From Thermodesulfobacteriota bacterium (GTDB lineage Bacteria > Desulfobacterota > S145-22): DNA of 7,174 nucleotides. Below are positions 1-6,850 of this stretch, piece by piece. The notes under the pieces were generated by a model. The model did no database searches, was not told where the DNA came from, and saw nothing but the letters and a program-made list of their open reading frames with translations. The position numbers and the translations under genes were made by a program. Every line of letters starts with the position of its first letter. Position 1 is the stretch's first letter. The DNA is taken from NCBI GenBank assembly GCA_024763435.1, contig JANTFN010000090.1, forward strand, positions 1 to 7,174, in the 5' to 3' direction.

Positions 1-613
1 CGGCCTGGAGGAGGGGACTCAATCCCAGAAGCGGCTCATCCATCAGCAGGAGCTTGGGCCCTGCCACCAGGGCAATCCCGATGGCCAGCATCTGCTGCTC
101 CCCGCCACTCAAAAGACCGGCTTTCCGCTTTCTAAGTTTTTCAAGCACAGGGAAGAGTTCAAAAACAAACCGGATTGCCCCCTTGAGGTTCCCGGCCTTT
201 TTGAGATACCCAGCAATTTTTAGATTCTCCAGGACATCACTGTCTCTGAAGATGGGATGCCGTTCCTGGCTGAGAACAATGCCCATTTTTACCCGATCGC
301 TCGGTTTGTTTTTAAGGATATCCTGCCCTTCATAAAAAAGTTCTCCCATGACGGAAATACGGACACCCCCCCTTCGGCTCGCCTTTCGCTTCATATCAAG
401 GATGAGTCCGGAAACGGTGTTCATCAGGGTTGTCTTCCCCGCGCTGTTGGACCCCAGAACGGCCACAATTTCTCCTTCGGTAACCTCCATGCTCAAATCA
501 TTCAGGGCAAGGGCGTTCTCAAAAAAAACCATAAGATTCCTGATCGAAAGGAGCGGGCGTTTCTCCAGCATATCCGGGGGGTCTTTAGCGGGAGCTGGTA
601 ACATGGCTTCCAT
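1..613 (-). CDS. livF: LivF-type ATP-binding subunit of a branched-chain amino acid ABC importer (3' end missing)
   Basis: This is the second cytoplasmic ATPase of the importer, expected to pair with LivG and energise LivH/LivM. The visible 204 codons contain Walker A GSNSAGKTT (residues 54-62), a Q-loop region with Q116, the signature LSGGEQQ (168-174) and Walker B LLLMDEP (188-194). The run LSGGEQQMLAI followed by a DEP..GLSP stretch is typical of LivF. The ATG at 613 is chosen because GGGAGG lies 11 nt upstream (625-630). Another in-frame ATG three codons later has poorer SD spacing. The start is 3 nt after the livG stop, so the two genes are probably coupled. Oddities are serines in Walker A where GPNGAGKTT is usual, an Ile in the usual IARAL/IGRAL helix (residue 180), and about ten extra residues after Walker A (about 73-88), including a basic KRKASRR run. 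Roughly the last 30-50 residues, with the H-loop, lie beyond the window. Confidence 0.93.
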   Translation of the reverse strand, partial: MEAMLPAPAKDPPDMLEKRPLLSIRNLMVFFENALALNDLSMEVTEGEIVAVLGSNSAGKTTLMNTVSGLILDMKRKASRRGGVRISVMGELFYEGQDILKNKPSDRVKMGIVLSQERHPIFRDSDVLENLKIAGYLKKAGNLKGAIRFVFELFPVLEKLRKRKAGLLSGGEQQMLAIGIALVAGPKLLLMDEPLLGLSPLLQA

Positions 614-616
614 CTG

Positions 617-1399
617 TTACACCGCCTCCCGAGGTGGAATTTCAACATCGATGCCGAGATAGGCCTTTTTAACCTCGTCTTCCTGCATGACCTCGTCAGG
701 GGTCCCTTCCGCTATCTTTTCTCCGAAGTTGAGGACCATAACCCTGTCCACGACCCGGAAGAGTTCCTTCAAGCGGTGTTCAATCATGATAATCGTCAAT
801 CCTTCCCGGTTGAATTTTTCAATCAGCGGCAGGGTGCTTGCCACCTCCGACATGGACATTCCCGAGAAAAGTTCGTCGAGGATCAGAATATCTGGACGCA
901 GGGCCATGGCGCGCGCAAGGTCCAGCCGCTTCAGATACCCGTGCGGCAAACTGCCTACATCCTTATAGGGCACACGGGAATCCCGTTCAAAACCCATATC
1001 ATCAAGGAGGTCAATGGCCTCATCGTCTTTTTCGCCATACCTGCCGCCCCGGAGTCTTTTTACCCTTGAGGAGCACAGCGGAATGATGAGATTCTTGTAG
1101 GCGGGCAGGTTGTAAAACAGCCGAACCATCTGAAAGGTTCTGGCAATTCCGAGGCCCGCGATGGTATAGGGCTTCTTCCCCGTAATTTTTTTCCCTTTGA
1201 AAAAAATCTTTCCTGAAGTCGGTTTAACAAACCCGGTAATCAGATTGACGAGGGTTGTTTTCCCCGACCCGTTGGGGCCGATAACCCCCAGGAACTCCCC
1301 CTGCCGGAGTTCGAAACTGACGTTATACACAGCAAGGACTCCGCCGAAATTTTTCCTCAGGTGCTCAACCTTGAAAAAGGGATGGGGGGACCGTTCCAT
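617..1399 (-). CDS. livG: LivG-type ATP-binding subunit of a branched-chain amino acid ABC importer
   Basis: This cytoplasmic ATPase has 260 residues, the normal size for LivG. It shows Walker A GPNGSGKTT (41-49), the Q-loop ARTFQ (Q90), Walker B LILDE (D175, E176) and an H-loop histidine in IEHRL (H208). The long insert between Walker A and the signature and the ARTFQ..RLF stretch are typical of LivG. The ATG at 1399 overlaps the livM stop as TAATG (1 nt shared), which suggests re-initiation, and only a weak AGGA sits just upstream. Two motifs are unusual. The ABC signature reads LPHGY (151-155) where LSYGQ or LSGGQ is expected, and Walker B is followed by Leu (DEL) where Pro is usual. The catalytic glutamate and the histidine are kept, so an active ATPase is still the best reading. 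A generic ABC ATPase is the alternative, but position and neighbours favour LivG. Confidence 0.94.
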   Translation of the reverse strand: MERSPHPFFKVEHLRKNFGGVLAVYNVSFELRQGEFLGVIGPNGSGKTTLVNLITGFVKPTSGKIFFKGKKITGKKPYTIAGLGIARTFQMVRLFYNLPAYKNLIIPLCSSRVKRLRGGRYGEKDDEAIDLLDDMGFERDSRVPYKDVGSLPHGYLKRLDLARAMALRPDILILDELFSGMSMSEVASTLPLIEKFNREGLTIIMIEHRLKELFRVVDRVMVLNFGEKIAEGTPDEVMQEDEVKKAYLGIDVEIPPREAV

Positions 1400-2412
1400 T
1401 ATCCTATTTTTACCACCTTTTCGAATTGATGATATTTCCTCGCGAGGTAGTGGAAAAACCCTTCAGGAAGCAGGATGATGCTGACAATTAAAACACCGCA
1501 GTAAATGGCAACCCGCAACCCCCCCAGGGCCCGGAGCGCTTCGGACAGGGGAACGAGAAGCATGCTTCCAATGGCCGCGCCCGCGAAGGTTCCCTGACCG
1601 CCCAGGGCCACAGCGGCAACTGGAAGGATGGAATAATCAAGGGCAAAAACCGACATGCCAAGAAATTGATAATGGTGGGTCATCAGGGCGCCGGCAAAAC
1701 CGCCCGCCGCACCCGCGATGAAAAGGGCCTGACTCTTTCGCCAGTAGATATTGATGCCCCCACTCATCACGGAACGGTCATCGTCCCGGATGGCCCTCAA
1801 AATTAAGCCATAATCAGTGTTGATAATACGCCTGAAGAGAAACAGGCAGGCCAGAAAACCCACAACAGCGATATAAATAGAAAGCATCTCATGAGGAAAT
1901 CCGGAGAGGGAGGACAACCCTTGCGTCCCTCCAAAAACACCGGTTGTTTCAATAATCTTCATGAGGAGAAGTGGGAGTATCAGGGTCACCATTGCAAAAT
2001 AGACCCCCCGAAGCCGCATCACAGGCGTGAGGAGAGCGGAGCAGAGGATCCCCCCGGCGATTGTGGCTATAGGAATTGTTATAAGGGGGGGAAGGTGAAA
2101 ATAATAATTCAGCCCCCCCGCGATGTAGGCCCCGACGCCGAAAAAGAGAGACTGCCCCAGGGAAAAGAGGCCACATGACGCGAGAAAATCCCAGCTTAAG
2201 GCGAGGAGTCCATAGATACAGGCATAAACCAGGACCTTATTCCAATAATTTCCCAGAAAAAGAGGGAGCAGCAGCAGGACTGCCACGGGTAAAAACCGTG
2301 GTATCATCAGATAAAGAATTTCTTTCCAGGAAGCTACGGCAAAAAGGGTGTCCGACCTTGCCTTTATTCCCCGATCCAGCCTTTTTTTACGATACCCTTC
2401 CTGTTTTGTCAC
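1399..2412 (-). CDS. livM: LivM-type inner-membrane permease of a branched-chain amino acid ABC importer
   Basis: This permease probably pairs with LivH to form the transmembrane channel. It is very hydrophobic, with about eight or more membrane segments. Family landmarks are GLFSLGQSLFFGVGAY (81-96), GGTQGL (161-166), an EAA-like cytoplasmic loop at about 201-221 (RAIRDDD...GIN) that should contact the ATPases, and a late GGQGTFAGAAIGS stretch. I place the start at the GTG at 2412, one base after the livH stop, with AAAGGG a few bases upstream. This gives 337 residues, normal for LivM. The open frame extends upstream to an ATG at 2541, but that would overlap livH by 128 nt and add an unfamiliar 43-residue N-terminus. 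The first 30 residues from the chosen start are polar and basic, a cytoplasmic extension before the first membrane helix. The gene holds a 7-G and a 7-C run (plus strand 2085-2091 and 2113-2119). Confidence 0.93.
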   Translation of the reverse strand: MTKQEGYRKKRLDRGIKARSDTLFAVASWKEILYLMIPRFLPVAVLLLLPLFLGNYWNKVLVYACIYGLLALSWDFLASCGLFSLGQSLFFGVGAYIAGGLNYYFHLPPLITIPIATIAGGILCSALLTPVMRLRGVYFAMVTLILPLLLMKIIETTGVFGGTQGLSSLSGFPHEMLSIYIAVVGFLACLFLFRRIINTDYGLILRAIRDDDRSVMSGGINIYWRKSQALFIAGAAGGFAGALMTHHYQFLGMSVFALDYSILPVAAVALGGQGTFAGAAIGSMLLVPLSEALRALGGLRVAIYCGVLIVSIILLPEGFFHYLARKYHQFEKVVKIG

Positions 2413-2413
2413 A

Positions 2414-3280
2414 CTAAACCCTTTCTTCCAGTTCCTTGAACTTGCCAAAGATTCCCGAGGGTTTAACGGATAACACAAAAACGATGGCGGCAAGAGGGAC
2501 AATAACCATCCACTTTGCCCCGATGTAACGTGCCGCTGCAATTTGTCCGTAGCCGATTAGAAAGCTTCCCGCAATCATTCCAAGGGTGCTTTCCAGTCCC
2601 CCGACAATAGCCACGGCGAGGGCATAAATGAGGACATCGTATCCAATGGTGGATTCCATCACGCCGAGAGGAAGCACAACCATGGCGGCAATCGCTGCCA
2701 GGGCAGCGCCAAAGGCAAGGCTCAAAGCCCCTATCCAATCGGACTCGATTCCAATGGAAAGGGCCGTCCGCTCATTCTGGGCCATAGCCCGAAATGCCAG
2801 CCCGATCCTTGTATGGTGGACAAAAAGCCACAGGCCTATGACCAGAACCAGACCGCTGGCCAGGACAATGAGGCGCTGATAGTCGATTCCCACGCCGGCA
2901 ATTTCAACCCCGCCATTCACAAAAACAGGAAGGCTGTAACGAAGGCCATAAAATCCCTTCCAGGTCATGAGTTCCAGGATAGCTACGCCCGCCGCAAAGG
3001 TGACAATCAATTCCGCCAGGGGAATCCCACGCACTCGCAGGATCAGAACCCAGTAGAAGGCGAAGCCAATCGCCGCGGTAATGAGAACAGCCAGGATACC
3101 CGACACAGCAAAAGGCAGACCTGCCGCGTTCATGAGGGACCATGCCACAAAACCACTTAATATGTAGAGCGCGCCATGAGCGAAGTTGGCCAACCCGCTG
3201 ATACCGTAAGTAAGGCTGAAGCCAACGGTATACAGGGCGAGGATTACGCTGTTAATGAGACCATATATAAGAAGCGACAT
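2414..3280 (-). CDS. livH: LivH-type inner-membrane permease of a branched-chain amino acid ABC importer
   Basis: This is the first permease subunit, 288 residues, matching the usual LivH length. It shows the N-terminal family motif GFSLTYGISGLANFAHGALY (20-39), an EAA-like loop GLAFRAMAQNERTALSIGI (160-178) for coupling to LivG/LivF, and the late stretch VGGLESTLGMIAGSFLIG. Hydrophobic segments fill most of the rest. The ATG at 3280 has GGGG (3287-3290) six bases upstream as its SD. That SD abuts a perfect hairpin in the livK-livH gap, so its access may be controlled by RNA structure. It is followed after one base by livM. Context and motifs make the assignment secure at family level, but the ligand is not known. 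Confidence 0.94.
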   Translation of the reverse strand: MSLLIYGLINSVILALYTVGFSLTYGISGLANFAHGALYILSGFVAWSLMNAAGLPFAVSGILAVLITAAIGFAFYWVLILRVRGIPLAELIVTFAAGVAILELMTWKGFYGLRYSLPVFVNGGVEIAGVGIDYQRLIVLASGLVLVIGLWLFVHHTRIGLAFRAMAQNERTALSIGIESDWIGALSLAFGAALAAIAAMVVLPLGVMESTIGYDVLIYALAVAIVGGLESTLGMIAGSFLIGYGQIAAARYIGAKWMVIVPLAAIVFVLSVKPSGIFGKFKELEERV

Positions 3281-3337
3281 CTTTATCCCCGACGGCTTCG
3301 TAGTATTACGAAGCCGTCATCGTTAATTGTATCGGGG
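3281..3337 (-). promoter_or_regulatory. Intercistronic hairpin between livK and livH, with possible SD masking
   Basis: A perfect 12-bp inverted repeat, GACGGCTTCGTA (3291-3302) and TACGAAGCCGTC (3307-3318), encloses a 4-nt loop. On the mRNA it ends directly at the GGGG that serves as the livH SD (3287-3290). No U-run follows, so it is not a standard terminator. A second, competing pairing is possible: mRNA CCCCGA (plus 3332-3337) can pair with UCGGGG (plus 3287-3292), which would cover the SD. Inference: the structure could stabilise the upstream livK message, trim transcripts, or lower livH translation, so that binding protein is made in excess over membrane subunits. Confidence 0.7.
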
Positions 3338-3365
3338 TGTTTCTTGCCTTTTGAAATACCGTCTT

Positions 3366-4655
3366 CTATTTTTTCATCCAGGGTGGCAGCTGAATCTTGC
3401 CCTCGGCGAGAAAGGCGGGATAGACGGGAACCCGTTTCAGCTTTCCCGCGCTGTCCTTCTGCCACTGGAAAATAACGCAAACCCCTTCTTTTTTCGGGTC
3501 TTTGGTGCCGAATACCGCGATGTGCTGTTTGTTAAACCGAATCCTTCCCGATACACCGGCATAATCCGTTTTTTCAAGGGCGGCGGCAAGCTTGTCTGGA
3601 TTCAGGCTTCCTGTCCTCTCGATGGCATTCGCGAGAATAAAAACGGCATCATAAGCGGATGAATTTACAGCGGCTGCTTCAGGCAGTGCCCCATACTCTT
3701 TTTTGAACTTGCTCAGAAAATCACCCGTTTTGGGGAGTTTCTTCAAAGGCAGTGAGGCCCCGACGGGAAATTCAATTGACATGGAGTATTCAACCCCCGG
3801 CCCCAGTGTTTTAACCGCCATGGGAGAGGCCATGGGCGGAATAAACCCTATCAGCAGGGCGGGAACCTTCATCGCGGCATATTGCTTTGCAAAGACGCCG
3901 GCACCCAGCGGAACATCCCAGACCATCCCGATTAGTTGGACCTTACTCTCCCTTGCCTTGGAAAGGGCCGGTGAAAAATCGGTTGCGCCCGCGGCATATC
4001 CGTCAAATCCGACGATTTTCCACCCGGTCTTTTTGCAGTGTCTGCTCATCAAACCGGAAAAAGCCTTGGCCCACAGGGTATCCTGATAAATAAAATAGGC
4101 GTTTTTTAATCCGAATTTTTTCTTGAGAATATCAAGGGTATTATTGAGATAAGTGGCATCCACAAGGGCATCCGTGGTAACCCTGAACAGATATTTATAT
4201 TTTTTCGGGTCCTTCATGAATTTCTTTTGAAATCCCGGGCTCTGGGCAATGGTCGAAAGCTGCGGGATCTTGTATTTGGCGACAAGATCCATGCCTGCGA
4301 TAAGGACCTCTGATCTGAACGCGCCAACGACAATGGCATCCGGTTTTTCCTTGGTAATAAGCCGCTCATAGGCCATCAGGGCATCGTGCACGGGGGTGTT
4401 GGGTTCTCCTCCCCTTGTGTCGGCAATAACAACCTTGAAGGGGCGCCTTTGAGTCCCAACTTTGACACCGCCTTTGGCGTTGATTTCTTTAACGGCCAGA
4501 TTGACCGCTTTTAATCCGTCCCGTCCAAAAGGGGTATAGAGTGAAGTGGGAACCCCAATAACAATCGGTTTCACCGTGGCTGCCTGACTTGTGGGTAACA
4601 CAACCAGTATAGCCAGCAAAAAAATACCAGAAAAAATCATTGCTCCACGTCTCAT
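3366..4655 (-). CDS. livK: LivK-type periplasmic substrate-binding protein of an ABC importer
   Basis: This is the extracytoplasmic receptor that should hand its ligand to LivH/LivM. It has 429 residues, longer than the roughly 370 of E. coli LivK but common for type I periplasmic binding proteins of this class. The N-terminus is a signal peptide: a basic MRR, a hydrophobic core to about residue 20, and a likely cleavage after TSQA (residue 25). There is no lipobox cysteine, so a soluble periplasmic protein is expected. Family marks after the cleavage site include IVIGVPTSLYTPFGRDG and NLAVKEINAKGGV. The ATG at 4655 is chosen because a strong AAAGGAGG (4663-4670) lies 7 nt upstream. An in-frame ATG eight codons earlier (4679) precedes that SD and is unlikely. 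A promoter lies about 36 nt upstream of the start codon. Ligand specificity cannot be read from this sequence. Confidence 0.92.
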   Translation of the reverse strand: MRRGAMIFSGIFLLAILVVLPTSQAATVKPIVIGVPTSLYTPFGRDGLKAVNLAVKEINAKGGVKVGTQRRPFKVVIADTRGGEPNTPVHDALMAYERLITKEKPDAIVVGAFRSEVLIAGMDLVAKYKIPQLSTIAQSPGFQKKFMKDPKKYKYLFRVTTDALVDATYLNNTLDILKKKFGLKNAYFIYQDTLWAKAFSGLMSRHCKKTGWKIVGFDGYAAGATDFSPALSKARESKVQLIGMVWDVPLGAGVFAKQYAAMKVPALLIGFIPPMASPMAVKTLGPGVEYSMSIEFPVGASLPLKKLPKTGDFLSKFKKEYGALPEAAAVNSSAYDAVFILANAIERTGSLNPDKLAAALEKTDYAGVSGRIRFNKQHIAVFGTKDPKKEGVCVIFQWQKDSAGKLKRVPVYPAFLAEGKIQLPPWMKK

Positions 4656-4662
4656 AACTTTT

Positions 4663-4670
4663 CCTCCTTT
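4663..4670 (-). promoter_or_regulatory. Strong Shine-Dalgarno of livK
   Basis: AAAGGAGG on the minus strand lies 7 nt from the ATG at 4655. It decides the start codon over the in-frame ATG at 4679, and it is the strongest ribosome-binding site in the window, in keeping with high binding-protein synthesis. Confidence 0.85.
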
Positions 4671-4697
4671 GGCATTCAAGGTTAATGGATTAAATAA

Positions 4698-4726
4698 ACT
4701 ATAATGAAACAGTGTTTAGTTGTCAA
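4698..4726 (-). promoter_or_regulatory. Sigma70-type promoter of the livKHMGF operon
   Basis: On the minus strand TTGACA (4721-4726) and TATAGT (4698-4703) are separated by exactly 17 nt. The -35 box is a perfect consensus and the -10 box matches TATAAT at four of six positions, with an AT-rich surround. The predicted transcription start is near 4691, giving a leader of about 36 nt. The spacer holds the 11-bp odd-centred palindrome AAACACTGTTT (4707-4717), a plausible repressor-binding site. Confidence 0.8.
4706..4718. repeat. Palindromic GAAACAGTGTTTA element inside the livK promoter, with a partial second copy at 4861-4872
   Basis: The core AAACA-C-TGTTT (mRNA sense) is a perfect palindrome between the -35 and -10 boxes. 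A close relative, GAAACAGTTTTA, occurs at 4861-4872, about 155 bp upstream of the promoter copy. The pair may be operator half-sites for one regulator. Because the region is AT-rich, chance is a real alternative. Confidence 0.35.
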
Positions 4727-4803
4727 GCAATATATTTTCATGGCATTCCCGAAAAAACAGACAGTTCTTATCAAATAAAACGTTCTGTACTTTAAAAATG
4801 TAT

Positions 4804-4824
4804 AATATCATTTTATGAAATATT
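4804..4824. repeat. Imperfect AT-rich inverted repeat in the spacer upstream of livK
   Basis: AATATCAT and ATGA-AA-TATT flank a TTT loop, giving eight pairs with a 2-nt bulge. It lies in the AT-rich part of the 226-nt spacer between the zinc-ribbon gene and livK. It lacks a GC-rich stem, so a terminator is unlikely. It may be an incidental feature of an AT-rich regulatory region. I see no clear terminator for the upstream gene pair here. Confidence 0.25.
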
Positions 4825-4881
4825 CTTAAAAGGGCAAACCCAGCAGGACGCAGAAGTTTAGAAACAGTTTTATATAAAATT

Positions 4882-5271
4882 TCAGGTCCTGTCGGCGTTG
4901 TTATTAAGAATCTTCCCGGCCTCTCGGTGAATCATGCTGGCGGGGTGACGCGTTAATCCTGCAAGCGCCTGTCGGCATTGAGGAGTATTGATTTTACCCA
5001 GGGCTCGGGTAACCTCCAGGGCAATATAGATATCCGTTGTTTTATCGATGAGGCAAATAAGGTTAGGGACTGCCTTTTCAACCTTCATCTCTCCGAGAAG
5101 CCACGCAACCCGCATGACGGTGGTGGGTTCAGGGTGGCCCAGGGCGTGAATCAGCTTTTTTTTGTAACTCATGGACGCCCAGAACCGGGAGATATCAGTA
5201 CCACAAGCGGGACAGGTAACAGCATCGTGTTTCAATTCCCGCCAGCAATTCGGACAGTAGAATGTGACCAT
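4882..5271 (-). CDS. Small zinc-ribbon protein with C-terminal HEAT-like repeats, function unknown
   Basis: The 129-residue product starts with a four-cysteine zinc ribbon (C6-x2-C9, then C20-x2-C23 as CPACG). The rest is helical, with HEAT/PBS-lyase-like units: a run around RVAWLLGEMKVEKAVPNLI, a following TRALGKINTPQCRQALAGL unit and a third, weaker one. Such helices usually bind other proteins. There is no signal peptide or membrane segment, so a cytoplasmic location is expected. The ATG at 5271 lies 4 nt after the upstream stop and has AGGG (5281-5284) 9 nt upstream. An in-frame TTG at 5292 is a weaker choice because it overlaps the upstream gene and adds seven residues before the ribbon. 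The tight junction implies co-expression with the four-module cysteine protein, and a functional partnership is inferred. A phycobilisome lyase role is not suggested. Confidence 0.82.
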   Translation of the reverse strand: MVTFYCPNCWRELKHDAVTCPACGTDISRFWASMSYKKKLIHALGHPEPTTVMRVAWLLGEMKVEKAVPNLICLIDKTTDIYIALEVTRALGKINTPQCRQALAGLTRHPASMIHREAGKILNNNADRT

Positions 5272-5275
5272 GAGG

Positions 5276-6847
5276 TTACACCCTGTTGTCAAGGTTTCCG
5301 GACAGGCGAACCAGACCTTTCCACAAAGTCTCTTGCTTATTTCTCTGGCATTCGTTTTGGGGTTGGAAGTCTGATTTTTTCAGGGAATCTCTGAGCTCTT
5401 CCCTGAGAGTCGCAAGTCTTTCCGCCATGTCCCGGGCAAGAAACAGGGCCGCGCCTTCAGGCGCTTCTTGGAGAGAAAGGGCAAGATGTCGCACGCACAG
5501 GCCATCTGAAGTTTCATAAAGCTCTTTCAAGTCCCTGTTTTGCGCCTCATTAAGGAGCGCGACAAACTGTTTGATGGCCTTTTCTTCGGCCTCTTCAATT
5601 GCCTGACAGACAGGGCAGGGGTTTCCCCGGATAAACATTTTTCTTGAAGGCGCAAGACGGCGCCGGGAGGTTTCCTGGCCCAGTGTCGCTTCAAGCGATC
5701 GGATGAATGTTTTTAATGTCGCCAGGGTGTGGGACGTGAGGTCTTCCACAAGGGCAGTGTTTGTGTCGTCCGGGGCATGGGTCGCAAACCATGCGGCATG
5801 TGTCCGGCAGAATCCACTCGCTTCCCGAAGACGTACAATATGGGCAGGGATACTGTCGTTTTGTTTCAACAGGCAGGAAAAATAGTTTTTCAGGGCTTCG
5901 TTACCAATCCTGCAGACAGGACACCCCTTTTGTTTTAATGCTTCTCTTATCCCATCTGCTTCGGCGCGGGGTATCGCCGGATTTTTCCTTTTTTGTAGCC
6001 GTTTTTGGCGGTTTCTGGAGTTGATTTTTTCCCAGAAATCCCAAGCTGCCCGCCGGGCGCGCGGGATAAAAGCCTCCGGTGCCGAGTGAGAAAACGCCCG
6101 CGTGATATCATTGCCAAACTGTTCCCGCATGCCCACAAACTGATGAATAGCCCGAAACCATGAATCTGTTTCCGCTCCCTTGGGTTCCTTTTTGAAGCGG
6201 TAATCGTGTTTACGCCAGAATTCCACCAGTTCCCAGGAGAGATGATGACACTTCTCCACCTCGATTTTTAAACAGATGGGGAGGCCGGGATGGCCCACAA
6301 AATTTTCGGCAAGTATCTTAAGATGGGGAAGACAAAGTCCCGGGGAAGCTCGGAATCTTGCGGCAAAGGTCTCTTCGTTCAAGTGATCAACAAGTTCCCT
6401 GAGATAAAACAGTGTGGATCGGGCGTTAGCGGCGCATACAATACACGCGTCCTTTTCCTTCCAGTTCTGGATGGCCAGGGAAAGGTCCTTTTTCCGCTGG
6501 TACGTCACAACAGGGTTCAGGCGGGAGCGGGGTTTTTCTAAAAGGGCCAGAATCCCCCGCATTGCAGCGATTTCGGTTTGCAGGAGGTCGTTATAAATAA
6601 TTGCGATGCCCGTGTTACTGCAGGGGATTTCTGTAGAAGCCCAGGCATGCCAGTTACAGAATCCCCGCGAGTGGTGGAGAGAACCCCTGACTCCCGCATC
6701 GTTAACAAATTCGTAATACAGGGCGTGGAGATGCCTTTTTGATTTTTTGTCTATCAGCGTGCAGATGGGACAGGTGTCAGATTCGAGGGCATCAAGGAGA
6801 TTAAAATAAGAAAGGCTATGACGTGACCTTTTTTCTTCGGGTTTCAT
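5276..6847 (-). CDS. Four-module CxxC...CxxH protein, DUF6062-like, function unknown
   Basis: The 523-residue protein holds four copies of one module: CxxC, 33-36 residues, then (G)(F/L)CxxH. The sets are C26/C29 with C64/H67, C135/C138 with C172/H175, C309/C312 with C347/H350, and C411/C414 with C451/H454. The copies fall into two pairs (109 and 102 residues apart) joined by a basic linker (about 215-300), which suggests duplication of a two-module unit. Three Cys plus one His per module fits a structural metal site, probably zinc. The CPxC...GFCxxH pattern resembles what I recall of DUF6062, but I cannot confirm membership. No signal peptide or membrane helix is seen. The ATG at 6847 is preferred because AGGAG lies 7 nt upstream. 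A GTG/ATG at 6916/6913 would extend the frame by 22-23 residues, but its only purine run is too close. The SD is buried in a perfect hairpin. Confidence 0.82.
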   Translation of the reverse strand: MKPEEKRSRHSLSYFNLLDALESDTCPICTLIDKKSKRHLHALYYEFVNDAGVRGSLHHSRGFCNWHAWASTEIPCSNTGIAIIYNDLLQTEIAAMRGILALLEKPRSRLNPVVTYQRKKDLSLAIQNWKEKDACIVCAANARSTLFYLRELVDHLNEETFAARFRASPGLCLPHLKILAENFVGHPGLPICLKIEVEKCHHLSWELVEFWRKHDYRFKKEPKGAETDSWFRAIHQFVGMREQFGNDITRAFSHSAPEAFIPRARRAAWDFWEKINSRNRQKRLQKRKNPAIPRAEADGIREALKQKGCPVCRIGNEALKNYFSCLLKQNDSIPAHIVRLREASGFCRTHAAWFATHAPDDTNTALVEDLTSHTLATLKTFIRSLEATLGQETSRRRLAPSRKMFIRGNPCPVCQAIEEAEEKAIKQFVALLNEAQNRDLKELYETSDGLCVRHLALSLQEAPEGAALFLARDMAERLATLREELRDSLKKSDFQPQNECQRNKQETLWKGLVRLSGNLDNRV

Positions 6848-6850
6848 AAA

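Noticed and set aside
54..662. Plus-strand open frames in the left end
   Set aside because: They are shadows of livF and the livG end: overlapping, low-complexity in composition, and with no recognisable family motifs.
2413..2541. Upstream extension of livM to an ATG at 2541 (43 extra residues)
   Set aside because: It would overlap livH by 128 nt, the added residues do not look like a LivM N-terminus, and a GTG with a nearby purine-rich SD sits one base after the livH stop.
3291..3318. livK-livH hairpin read as a rho-independent terminator
   Set aside because: The base of the stem is followed by GGGGAT on the mRNA strand and not a U-run, and livH has no promoter of its own that I can see.
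3283..3480. Short minus-strand open frame overlapping the livK 3' end and the livK-livH hairpin
   Set aside because: It lies in another frame over the livK C-terminus, runs through the hairpin and has no recognisable motif.
4868..4879. TTTTATATAAAA palindrome after the zinc-ribbon gene as terminator
   Set aside because: The stem has no GC pairs and no following T-run. It is explained by local AT-richness.
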